From an uncultured Catenibacterium sp. (GTDB taxonomy: Bacteria > Bacillota_I > Bacilli_A > Erysipelotrichales > Coprobacillaceae): a stretch of DNA of 10,849 bases. The stretch covers positions 1-10,849 of the forward strand of contig NZ_UQGV01000076.1 of NCBI RefSeq assembly GCF_900540665.1. Reading direction: 5' to 3'. The position numbers and the translations under genes were made by a program. Numbering within the stretch: the stretch's first letter is position 1; every line of letters begins with the position of its first letter. The notes under the pieces were generated by a model. It made no database searches, was not told where the DNA came from, and worked only from the letters and a program-made list of their open reading frames with translations. Positions 1 through 6,997 of the stretch are shown piece by piece.

Positions 1-41
1 TATTATGAGTTTAAATCCACGTTTTGACAACTAGGAGGTCA
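1..41. mobile_element. Terminal inverted repeat of an insertion sequence (IS3-type), body off the left edge
   Basis: The MacB-like gene to the right loses its reading frame exactly here. Read outward on the minus strand from position 41, the sequence begins TGACCTCCTAGTTGTC and continues into AT-rich DNA unrelated to the ABC gene. IS3-family (IS150-like) elements end in 5'-TG...CA-3', commonly TGA followed by a C-rich stretch, and this end fits that pattern. On the plus strand the element would therefore finish with GGAGGTCA at 41. The TGA of the element end also supplies the stop codon of the truncated gene. No transposase is visible because the window ends, so the family assignment is inferred from the end sequence and from the abrupt loss of homology. 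Another mobile element or a deletion joint remains possible. Confidence 0.5.
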
Positions 42-52
42 TTTCATATTAT
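24..52 (+). promoter_or_regulatory. Possible hybrid outward promoter across the IS/gene junction
   Basis: A perfect -35 TTGACA (24-29) is followed after 17 bases by TATTAT (47-52), which matches the -10 consensus at five of six positions. The -35 lies in the presumed IS end and the -10 in the interrupted ABC gene. IS3-family ends are known to carry outward -35 boxes that form promoters with adjacent -10 sequences. Transcription from here would run rightward, antisense to the damaged ABC genes. Confidence 0.4.
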
Positions 53-1796
53 CTATAATCATGAATTGTATTAATACTTGTTTATTGTTGGAAAGAAGCT
101 TATTGATTGCACTATTAACTACAAAAGCACCTTCTACATTAAAACCTAGTTTTTCTAGTTGTTTTGTGACTTGATCAATATTCTTCAAACTATCTACTCT
201 TACAGTATAAGCACCTGGTTTCCAAGGTGTTTCTACAACGACCTGATCCACATCACTCATTGTATAAGTAGAAGGTAATGATCCTTCATAGTATTTATAA
301 TCAGTCCCTTCCGCTCCAGGCACACCATATAATACTTTTGATTGTGTTGCATGATATGTCTTTCTATATTGATTTACAACACTTCGTGGGACATAGATAC
401 TGCCAGTACCATTATATGAATTTGAACTTATTTCTGTTCCTTCTTTTAGTATACCTCTTACAGGTAATTCTACCTCTACGAGATCCACAAGGACAGTATT
501 AACATCCACATAGTCATTACCTTCTAAATCAATACCTGTCTGTGTTATACCAGATGCATCATACATAGGAACAGGTAAATAGAACTTTAATTTAAGATCA
601 TCCATATTGATTGAATCAACTGAAATATCCTGATTAGATAATAACTGATTACTTATATATACACCTTTATTATCATTATGCTTTACAGTTAAATTTGTAT
701 AATCATCATCATTATCATATACCTGCATACTCACTAGACTTATTGTTTGATTACATTTCTTTCCTGTAAGTTTTGCTTCTTGATATTTCAATTGAGTTTC
801 AGTATCTAATCCAAGCATCATAACATCATCGTATTCTTTTTCATAACGCCATTTAACACTCTCCACATTCTTTACAGATTTAATCTTTTTATAATCTGAT
901 TGTGTCATAGGAAATTCTGAACCATTATATGAATAATAATCATTACTCATCTTTTCCTTATATACAGTTAAATCTCTCGAAGCAATCGTATTGATTTTTT
1001 GTTCATAAGATGCATTATAATGTCCATAATTATTATAGCTATATGCACATATAATCATTGTGAAAGCAACAAGTATATTCATTACTATTCTAAAAGTACG
1101 ATGAGAAAAACGTAGAGTAAATAATTTATGATTATGTGGTATCTGTGATATAAGAGGTGTTTCCCTCTTATTTTCTTTTTCTAGAATAAGTGTTTGATCA
1201 ACCTTATAGAGCACATCTGCTTCTTCAATCATCCTTTGATCATGAGTTGCCACAATCACATAATGTCCCTCTTCAGCATACTCTTTTAGATACTTAATCA
1301 TTTCTATCGCATAGGATGCATCTAAAGCAGCTGTAGGCTCATCAAGTATCAATATTTCTGGTTGACTCATAATAGCTAAATAAATAGCGACTCTTGTCTT
1401 TTCACCACCTGATAAGTTTCTAGGATATTTTTTCTTTAGAGAAGCTATACCAAACTTTTCTTCATATATATCATTTCTTTGATAGCCTAATTTAACTAAT
1501 TGTTTAATATGTTCCTCTATAGTCATTCCTTCAATAAACAAAGGAATCTGTGGCACATTGACCATATGATCATAAATGAACTGTTGTCTACTATCTTGAT
1601 CTAATTCATCCACTCTCTGTCCTTCATAGATATATTCACACTCATATGCGAATTGAAAGGCTTTTAAGAAAGTAGACTTACCAGAACCACTCTTTCCCCT
1701 AATAATAGTTAACACACCGGGATAAGTATGAAATGATGCATTGTTTAAGATTACTTTATCACTAAATGACATATTTAAATTTTTAATTTCAATCAT
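39..1796 (-). pseudogene. MacB-like ABC transporter (ATPase fused to FtsX-type permease), 3'-truncated
   Basis: The product is an N-terminal ABC ATPase fused to an FtsX/MacB-type permease. Walker A GKSGSGKS is at about 34-41, signature LSGGE at 128-132, Walker B with ILILDEPT at 148-155, and the H-loop His at 185. One membrane helix follows (about 236-254), then a large extracytoplasmic region (about 255-565). The protein stops after 585 residues, at the point where the sister gene enters its second membrane helix, so the last three helices (roughly 130 residues) are missing. The stop codon is contributed by the presumed IS end at 41. I place the start at ATG 1796, seven bases after GAGGTG and just beyond the stop of the upstream gene, rather than at the in-frame GTG at 1811. 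MacB-like systems act by mechanotransmission on peptides, antibiotics or lipoproteins. The substrate here is unknown, and without helices 2-4 the protein should not be functional. Confidence 0.85.
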
Positions 1797-1797
1797 C

Positions 1798-3596
1798 TTA
1801 ATGCACCTCACTTCTTAATTCATCCACTATATTCAACTTATTAATGAACTTGTTTTGAAGAACTATTCTTTCTATCAATAAGATAGCTATGAATAAAACT
1901 GTCATACTAGAAAGTGTTATTATATCAAAAGTACCTAGTATACAAGACATGACAACAGAAATAAGGGTAGAACTCACTACAACTATAGATATACTTCCCA
2001 ATGATTCTATCATGGATATTCTTTGTAAATCCTTTTTTAATAATCCTGATATCAAAAGAAGTACAAGTTCTTTTTTTCTTTGCATAAGAAGATGAGATTC
2101 CAATACAATATCAATAAGTACACTAATAACTAGAATCACACTCGCAAATGTAAACATCATATTTTTATAATATAAATCAAGACTATTCATAGCCTCTCTA
2201 TCAGTGAATGAATCATTAATTCTATATCCCTTTGATTCATAATAGTCTATCAATTCATTCAATTCGTTATAGGTATTAGTCTTAATGATATAACCTATAT
2301 AACGTGGTGTACATCCTGATTGTTTATAGATATCCTGAAGAATTGCATACGGAACATAAATATATCTCTGACTCTTTGATACATAATGAACCTTTTTATT
2401 ATTCCTAAATACACCATTGATATCAAATATATGAGTTGTCTGATGCATTCCTTTTTGATCAGTGATATAAAGATCTAAATTCACTCTATTATCAGATAAT
2501 CCCTGATTCAACAGATAATAACTCTCATTATCCATATAGATTCCTGTCTTTGTTTCTTGAATATTTCTATCTATATATTTAGAAAGATCATCATCCTTGA
2601 AATAAGGCACAAGATAGACATCTTCTCCTTCTATTTGTGTATATATTTTATATAGAGGAAACGTATTCTTGTCATCTAATTTTATGAAATGAGAATAATC
2701 TTGATCCACATAACTATGCTTATCTTTGGTAATAATAGCCTTATTTTCTAATTGTCCTATCAACATCTGCATGCCTTGATCCTTTGAATGATGAATAATA
2801 CCAAGAATCATCTGTCCAGATACAAGAGACAAAATAAATACCATCATCATCAAAACATACATGAACCTATAATGTTTCACATAGTCCTTTACATACTCTT
2901 TATAGAACTTATGATCAACCTGAGAGATAACACCCTTTCCACATATATCTTCTTGAAACACAGAACCATCAGATGTCAGTCTTCCATCTTCTAGTGTATA
3001 GACAATATCTGCATACTTTATAGCCTCTTCTGAATGAGAAGCCAACACAATGGTCATATGCGCACTTAATTCTTTTAATATATTATAGATTTCTATCTCA
3101 TTCTCATGATCAAGTGAAGCGGTCGGTTCATCTAAGACAAGCACTTGTGGATTACTTACAAGCGCTGTTGCGATAGAAAGCCTCTGTCTTTCCCCTAAAG
3201 ATAGCGTGATGACATTCTGATTTAAAGTCACATCAAGATGCATCTTATCAAGATAATCCTGTATATCTTTATCAGATAAGTGTTTATTGTGAATATGTGC
3301 AAAATACTGTAATGTACCTTTGACATCTAGATGAGCCAATAAATCATTTTCCTGTAATACATACTAATACATTCTTTCCTTATATTATTTCTATCTTTTT
3401 CTTCTATGAGATGATGATCATAATAGTATTTATACTTGCTTTTTGTATCCATAAGCGCAATACAATAGAGAAGAGCTGTCTTACCTGAACCACTCTTCCC
3501 TCTTATAAGAGTAATAGAATGTGCAGGAATAGAAATAGAGGTATGATCAAGAATAACCCTATCATATTCTATACAAATGTCCTTTAATTCAATCAT
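1798..3596 (-). pseudogene. MacB-like ABC transporter (ATPase fused to FtsX-type permease), frameshifted
   Basis: Two overlapping frames form one gene. The 5' part (3596 to about 3363) starts MIELKDI after an AAAGGG site and carries Walker A GKSGSGKT at residues 33-40. The 3' part, open from about 3360 to 1798, carries the Q-loop region (LQENDLLAHL), signature LSLGE, Walker B VLVLDEPT and H-loop ASHSE. It then has one membrane helix, an ectodomain of about 210 residues and three C-terminal helices, as in a complete MacB/FtsX unit. Adding a single T between 3363 and 3362 joins the frames as ...RKECIS-YVLQENDLL..., giving about 599 residues. The site is not a recognisable slippery heptamer, so I read it as a one-base deletion or a sequencing error, not programmed frameshifting. 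The 3' fragment alone lacks Walker A. The stop overlaps the ribosome binding region of the next gene, so the two were translationally coupled and probably formed a heterodimer. Confidence 0.85.
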
Positions 3597-3618
3597 ATTA
3601 TCATTCCCTTTCATATAT

Positions 3619-3648
3619 ATATTACACTTCTAATTATTTTTTTGTAAA
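3619..3648 (-). promoter_or_regulatory. Weak candidate promoter for the ABC genes
   Basis: On the minus strand TTTACA (3648-3643, five of six matches to -35) is followed after 18 bases by TAATAT (3624-3619, four of six matches to -10). A start site here would leave only a few bases before the AAAGGG ribosome site at 3611-3606. The ABC genes may instead be read from the regulator promoter upstream. Confidence 0.3.
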
Positions 3649-3681
3649 GGCTTTCATTGTAATCAAAAAGAGCTGTAACGC

Positions 3682-3756
3682 TCAAGATAGTAATACATTC
3701 ACACTGCACGATAGACTTAAAGCCATCATTAAAATTAACGCTACTATTCTTTTTAT
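3682..3756 (-). pseudogene. Remnant of a small lipoprotein-like or secreted-peptide ORF, start codon lost
   Basis: A perfect AGGAGG (3767-3762) lies five bases before codon ATA (3756-3754), where an ATG would be expected. The frame then reads (I)KRIVALILMMALSLSC followed by SVNVLLS and TGA. This is a typical export leader: two basic residues, a hydrophobic core of about 13 residues, and LSLSC resembling a lipobox, although positions -3 and -2 are not canonical. Past the TGA the same frame stays open for 15 more codons to TAA at 3634, so the ORF may once have been longer. I infer a decayed small lipoprotein or peptide gene between the regulator and the ABC genes. AUA initiation is very rare, so expression is unlikely. 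No homologue was recognised. Confidence 0.4.
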
Positions 3757-3794
3757 AAGAACCTCCTAATTTAAAATACTACATAGCAGCAAAA

Positions 3795-4145
3795 TTAATT
3801 ACGCATAAGAAAACAAAAAAAAAGCAACAATATCATAAGAAAAATCAAAACGCATTTTAAAACCTTTTTTGAACGACGATTTCTACTTGCCAACTGTTCT
3901 ACCACTCTCGCCAGTTCAACTGCTATCATATCTTCATTTTTATCATCGGCAACATCTGATCCTATTAGTTCGCTCACAGACACATCTAATATTTCTGCCA
4001 ATTTTATTAACATGTCGGCATCTGGAACTGATATTCCCTTTTCCCACTTCGAAATAGTTTGTCGCACAACGTTCAAAGTTTCTGCAACGTTTTCTTGTGT
4101 TAAGCCTTTTCGTTTTCTAAATATTTTCAAATTCTTGCTTAACAT
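3795..4145 (-). CDS. XRE-family transcriptional regulator with C-terminal membrane anchor
   Basis: This is a 116-residue protein. Residues 5-60 form a Cro/C1-type helix-turn-helix, with the recognition-helix region VRQTISKWEKG and the conserved LAEILDVSVSELIG end of the domain. A charged linker (about 62-93) leads to a basic patch, RNRRSKK, and one strongly hydrophobic helix (about 95-114) ending at the C-terminus. This predicts a membrane-tethered DNA-binding protein with the HTH in the cytoplasm. The start is ATG 4145, preceded by AAGGAGGAG at good spacing. It is the only intact gene of the block and lies directly upstream of the lipoprotein-like remnant and the two MacB-like ABC genes, so it probably controlled them and possibly itself. 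Regulators of this build are common in Bacillota. The ligand or trigger cannot be told from sequence. Confidence 0.85.
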   Translation of the reverse strand: MLSKNLKIFRKRKGLTQENVAETLNVVRQTISKWEKGISVPDADMLIKLAEILDVSVSELIGSDVADDKNEDMIAVELARVVEQLASRNRRSKKVLKCVLIFLMILLLFFCFLMRN

Positions 4146-4176
4146 TTTATGGCTCCTCCTTCATTTGTTTGCTCTA

Positions 4177-4210
4177 TATATACCGTAAATAGTTGCGTTG
4201 CACAAGCAAC
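4177..4210 (-). promoter_or_regulatory. Candidate promoter and operator of the XRE gene (GTTGC repeats)
   Basis: The plus strand shows GTTGC (4192-4196), GTTGC (4197-4201), a four-base ACAA spacer and GCAAC (4206-4210). This is a 5-bp inverted repeat with an additional direct copy, 47 bases upstream of the regulator start. On the minus strand a TATATA -10 (4182-4177) lies 17 bases from TTGTGC (4205-4200), a weak -35 inside the palindrome. A repressor bound there would block the promoter, which suits autoregulation by the XRE protein. Binding is inferred from position only. Confidence 0.4.
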
Positions 4211-4363
4211 ACATATTAACATAGCGTAATTTTATCGTATAGTAGATTCTTTTTTGCAATAAAGCATCATTTTCTCTCAATCTTCGGCGTCTTTCAAATA
4301 CAGAGATTTCATCATGGTGGTGCCAGACACTATTAACAAATACTTATCCCATCTCCTTATTAA
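4211..4363. other. Intergenic stretch without an identifiable gene
   Basis: This AT-rich spacer lies between the regulator promoter and the transposase remnant. Short frames are open in places, but none has a ribosome site or recognisable product. It contains TGGTGCCAGACAC (4318-4330), which resembles a mobile-element end or repeat core, but no inverted partner was found nearby. The 10-mer AAATACAGAG recurs in the pcp terminator at 4529-4538. Confidence 0.5.
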
Positions 4364-4498
4364 TCAATTATTAAAGGAATCGTAGATAAATATTTGAAGA
4401 TTTAGCTTGTCGCAATGGGGCATAATATCAGGAAATACCAGAAACTGAAGAAGAGAATCAAAGAAACAGAAAAAAAACAGATGAAACAAATCAAGTAA
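4364..4498 (+). mobile_element. Degenerate C-terminal fragment of a DDE transposase
   Basis: The plus-strand frame reads SIIKGIVDKYLKI, a TAG stop, then LVAMGHNIRKYQKLKKRIKE and a lysine-rich tail ending at TAA 4498. The hydrophobic stretch followed by MGHNIRKY and a basic tail resembles the extreme C-terminus of IS1182-like DDE transposases, where a conserved helix of the type (L)xAxGxNIxK(Y/L) ends the protein. The internal stop and the lack of any upstream catalytic domain show a dead remnant. The first in-frame ATG is at 4415, but no ribosome site precedes it. Family assignment is from memory of the motif and is tentative. It runs opposite to all neighbouring genes. Confidence 0.5.
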
Positions 4499-4510
4499 GG
4501 TTTAAGGGCA

Positions 4511-4541
4511 AGAAAAAAACTCTGTATTAAATACAGAGTTT
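4511..4541 (-). terminator. Rho-independent terminator of the DUF969-DUF979-pcp operon
   Basis: AAACTCTGTATT (4517-4528) and AATACAGAGTTT (4530-4541) form a perfect 12-bp inverted repeat around one base. On the minus strand it runs into a seven-T tract (4519-4513). The upstream arm overlaps the first two bases of the pcp stop codon (4542-4540). Confidence 0.85.
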
Positions 4542-5184
4542 AGTGAGTCTGACCTTCAACAGTCTTGATATCTTCCTGGTTTTCACCAATAGCTTTAACA
4601 GCTGCTTCAATACCAGTCACAATCTGTTCAAGACTTAATGATGGAGCAATTGGCTTACGGTTAATAACCTGGCTAGTGATGAATGGAACATGCATGAACC
4701 CACCACGAACATCTGGATATTTATTGGCAAGTGTATAAAGTACACCATACATTAAATGGTTACATACATAAGTACCAGCAGTATTAGAAACACTTGCCGG
4801 AACACCTGCTTTACGAATTTCTTCAGCCATTGCCTTAATTGGTAATGTAGCGAAATAAGCTGTTTCTCCATCTGCGAATACCGGACCATCTAAAGGCTGA
4901 TTTCCTTCATTATCAGGAATACGTGCATCATTGATATTGATTGCAACACGTTCTGGGTTTAAATCAAAACGTCCCCCAGCCTGTCCAATACATAATACAG
5001 CATCTGGTTTTTCTTTTTCGATTGCAGCAGCTACTGTATCGATAGATTTGTAGAATACTGTAGGAACCATAAGTTTTACAACTTCTACATCTCCTACCTG
5101 ATCAGAAACTCTTTTAACAGCTTCCCATGCAGGATTGATTGGTTCGCCACCAAATGGGTCGAAACCTGTTAATAATAATTTCAT
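4540..5184 (-). CDS. pcp: Pyroglutamyl-peptidase I (pyrrolidone-carboxylate peptidase, family C15)
   Basis: This cytoplasmic cysteine peptidase removes N-terminal pyroglutamate (5-oxoproline) from peptides. At 214 residues it has the usual family length. Family marks are the N-terminus LLTGFDPFGG, the segment ININDARIPDNEGNQP, and the catalytic triad: Glu78 in NPER, Cys141 in AGTYVCNH and His165 in GGFMHVPF, at the expected spacing. The start is ATG 5184, with AAGGAGG seven bases upstream. It is the last gene of an operon after DUF969 and DUF979, with only 12 bases separating it from DUF979 and a terminator directly after. This linkage is recurrent in bacteria and suggests that pyroglutamyl peptides or pyroglutamate are carried by the DUF969/DUF979 proteins. 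No 5-oxoprolinase gene (pxpABC) is visible here to use the released 5-oxoproline. Confidence 0.95.
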   Translation of the reverse strand: MKLLLTGFDPFGGEPINPAWEAVKRVSDQVGDVEVVKLMVPTVFYKSIDTVAAAIEKEKPDAVLCIGQAGGRFDLNPERVAININDARIPDNEGNQPLDGPVFADGETAYFATLPIKAMAEEIRKAGVPASVSNTAGTYVCNHLMYGVLYTLANKYPDVRGGFMHVPFITSQVINRKPIAPSLSLEQIVTGIEAAVKAIGENQEDIKTVEGQTH

Positions 5185-5196
5185 TTAAAAGCCTCC

Positions 5197-6135
5197 TTAG
5201 AATGCTAAAACGTACATTAAGATAATATGAATTACTAACATAGTTAATGCAACTGGAACCTGAGTCATAATAATTCTGTATTTATTCTTAGTTTCCAGCA
5301 ATGCAGCAGGCATGACATTGAAGTTTGCAGCCATAGGAGTCATTAATGTACCACAGTAACCTGCAGTTAAACCTAAAGCACCAACAACAAGTGGATTTGC
5401 ACCCTGTGCAATTAAGAATGGATAACCGATACCTACTGTAATAACAGCGAAGGCAGCGAAACCATTACCCATGATCATTGTAAATAATGCCATACCTACA
5501 CAATAGAAGATAACTGCAATTAAGTGATTTCCTTCAGGGATAAGTGCACCTACTCCAGCAGCGATTACAGCACCTACACCAGCTGCAGTAAATAATGAAC
5601 CTAAAGCAGATAATACCTGAGGTAAGATTCCTGTAGAACCAACATTATCATTTAATCTAACACCATCTTTGAAAGGTGTAGATAGTTTTGGTTTAAAGAT
5701 AATAAATGCAACAATTAATGCGGCAGCAGCACTAATACCAATCGCATTGTTTGCACCAAGATTTGGTAAGAAAGTTGCAACTAATACGGCAACAAGAGCT
5801 AAGCATACTGGTGGGATAAATGACTTATATCCATATTTGTCTGCATTATCACGAGTTTCCTTAGCAGTTGGGATATGTCTTGCAGCTGGTTTTACTAAAC
5901 CTAAACCAGATAATACAGCAAGAAGAACAACGATTAAACCAGTAATCCAAGTTGGGATATATGGTCCAACCATAAATGTAACAGCAATTAAGAACCAGAA
6001 AATAGCAGTAGTCACTGGCTTTTCACAGTCTTTATTAGTTAAGGCATTAAACCCTGTTGCGGCAAAGATTGCACCAATAACGCAGTAGAATACTTCTGCG
6101 ATAATAGTGGCTGTATTCCATTCAATTTGTAACAT
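5197..6135 (-). CDS. DUF979 family membrane protein, probable transporter subunit
   Basis: This 312-residue polytopic membrane protein has about eight to ten hydrophobic segments (for example 11-31, 43-60, 63-81, 107-123, 132-147, 173-199, 204-222, 226-243, 249-262 and 288-311). Family-typical glycine-rich segments include MGNGFAAFAVITVGIGYPF (222-240) and GALGLTAGYCGTLMTPMAANF (252-272). These resemble the re-entrant, substrate-binding regions of elevator-type or ion-transporter superfamily carriers. DUF979 genes nearly always follow DUF969, and the two are thought to make one transporter. The linkage to pcp suggests 5-oxoproline, pyroglutamyl peptides or related amino acids as substrate, which is inference. 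The start ATG 6135 lies two bases after the DUF969 stop, with GGGAGG inside the last codons of DUF969, so translation is coupled. Confidence 0.85.
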   Translation of the reverse strand: MLQIEWNTATIIAEVFYCVIGAIFAATGFNALTNKDCEKPVTTAIFWFLIAVTFMVGPYIPTWITGLIVVLLAVLSGLGLVKPAARHIPTAKETRDNADKYGYKSFIPPVCLALVAVLVATFLPNLGANNAIGISAAAALIVAFIIFKPKLSTPFKDGVRLNDNVGSTGILPQVLSALGSLFTAAGVGAVIAAGVGALIPEGNHLIAVIFYCVGMALFTMIMGNGFAAFAVITVGIGYPFLIAQGANPLVVGALGLTAGYCGTLMTPMAANFNVMPAALLETKNKYRIIMTQVPVALTMLVIHIILMYVLAF

Positions 6136-6137
6136 TG

Positions 6138-6839
6138 TTATTTGCCTCCCTTTCCATATTTCTTATTAAGTTTCTTATCGAACCATAATGCATAAGCTCC
6201 ACCAACAAATACAGAAATAACTGCAATTGGAATAGACCATAATGCAATCTGGTTAGCAGTAACAACCTGGTTAACACCATGTGACTTAAATAATTCGTTT
6301 AAAGTTGAAACAATAAGTAATGTTCCTGAAGCACCCATGAAACAGTTCTGAGCAAAGAAGTTACCATAGTTTTCAGTAGCTGCAGCCATACCTTTGATCT
6401 GATCTTCTGTATCTTCATCAATATCACCATATTTTGCAATCGCAGCAGCCTGAGCCATTGGATTGATTAATGGACGGATGAACTGTGGATGACCACCAAT
6501 TCTTAATGAGAATGCAGATGCAAGAGTACGAACGCCTTCCCAGATAACTAATAAGCGACCTGTAGTAGCATTCTTAATACCCTTAATCAAGTCTACCGCT
6601 TTATCACGTAAGCCCATACGTTCACATAGACCTACAACTGGTAAAGTTAAAATAAATAAAGTTGCTGTACGGTTAGTTAAAAAGGCTGTACCTAGTGTAT
6701 TTAAAATGTCCATGATAGACATACCACTGATTAGACCTGTTACTAAACCAGCAACAACAACTGTTGCAAGAGTATCGAATTTCATTACGAACCCAATAAC
6801 GACAATTACGATACCAATAAGTTTAATAGCATCATTCAT
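6138..6839 (-). CDS. DUF969 family membrane protein, probable transporter subunit
   Basis: This 233-residue membrane protein has hydrophobic segments near 5-20, 23-39, 58-72, 162-178 and 198-219. Between them are conserved polar loops: LCERMGLRDKAVDLIKGIKN (71-90), a probable half-helix around TGRLLVIWEGVRTLASAF, RIGGHPQFIRPLINPMAQAA (113-132) and FFAQNCFMGASGTLLI (161-176). These are DUF969 family hallmarks. The paired acidic region DIDEDTED (139-146) lies in a predicted loop. The protein is the first gene of the DUF969-DUF979-pcp operon and presumably pairs with DUF979 to form a complete carrier. The start ATG 6839 has GAAGGAAGAGG upstream and a good promoter about 40 bases away. Transport function is inferred from architecture and gene linkage. 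Confidence 0.85.
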   Translation of the reverse strand: MNDAIKLIGIVIVVIGFVMKFDTLATVVVAGLVTGLISGMSIMDILNTLGTAFLTNRTATLFILTLPVVGLCERMGLRDKAVDLIKGIKNATTGRLLVIWEGVRTLASAFSLRIGGHPQFIRPLINPMAQAAAIAKYGDIDEDTEDQIKGMAAATENYGNFFAQNCFMGASGTLLIVSTLNELFKSHGVNQVVTANQIALWSIPIAVISVFVGGAYALWFDKKLNKKYGKGGK

Positions 6840-6874
6840 ATGTTTTTCCTCTTCCTTCGTAAATTGATGAAATA

Positions 6875-6903
6875 ATTATACCAATAAATGTCGCTATATG
6901 CAA
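6875..6903 (-). promoter_or_regulatory. Promoter of the DUF969-DUF979-pcp operon
   Basis: A perfect TATAAT (6880-6875) with an extended -10 (TGG immediately upstream) lies 17 bases from TTGCAT (6903-6898), a partial -35. The predicted start is about 30 bases before the DUF969 start codon and downstream of the preceding gene's terminator, so this is the obvious operon promoter. Confidence 0.7.
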
Positions 6904-6912
6904 ATTGAAATG

Positions 6913-6944
6913 GTGTATATTTCATATAAATACAAATTGTACAC
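6913..6944. promoter_or_regulatory. Imperfect palindrome upstream of the operon promoter
   Basis: The plus strand has GTGTA (6913-6917) and TACAC (6940-6944) as outer arms. The inner flanks are AT-rich and only partly complementary, in a 32-bp element just upstream of the -35. The position suits an activator or a distal operator for the pcp operon. No known regulator motif was recognised. Confidence 0.3.
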
Positions 6945-6968
6945 TCTTACATCTTGTGATATTTGAAC

Positions 6969-6997
6969 AAAAAATGAGGGGTATTATAATACTCCCC
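6969..6997 (-). terminator. Rho-independent terminator of the M29-like gene
   Basis: On the minus strand GGGGAGTATTATAATACCCC folds with GTAT/ATAC and GGG/CCC pairing and one bulged A, followed by TCA and a six-T run (6974-6969). The hairpin begins within the last codons of the gene and contains its stop codon. Confidence 0.7.

Noticed and set aside
3355..3370. Programmed ribosomal frameshift in the second ABC gene
   Set aside because: There is no slippery heptamer, stimulatory hairpin or internal Shine-Dalgarno site, and members of this family are normally encoded in one frame.
3661..3684. GAGC/GCTC hairpin followed by TTTTT as a terminator between the regulator and ABC genes
   Set aside because: The stem has only four pairs, too weak to call a terminator.
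4297..4538. AAATACAGAG repeated near 4297 and in the pcp terminator
   Set aside because: A single 10-base coincidence in AT-rich DNA, with no longer shared flank.
5669..6088. 139-residue plus-strand open frame
   Set aside because: It lies wholly antisense to the DUF979 gene, has no ribosome site and no recognisable product, and follows the codon pattern of the opposite strand.
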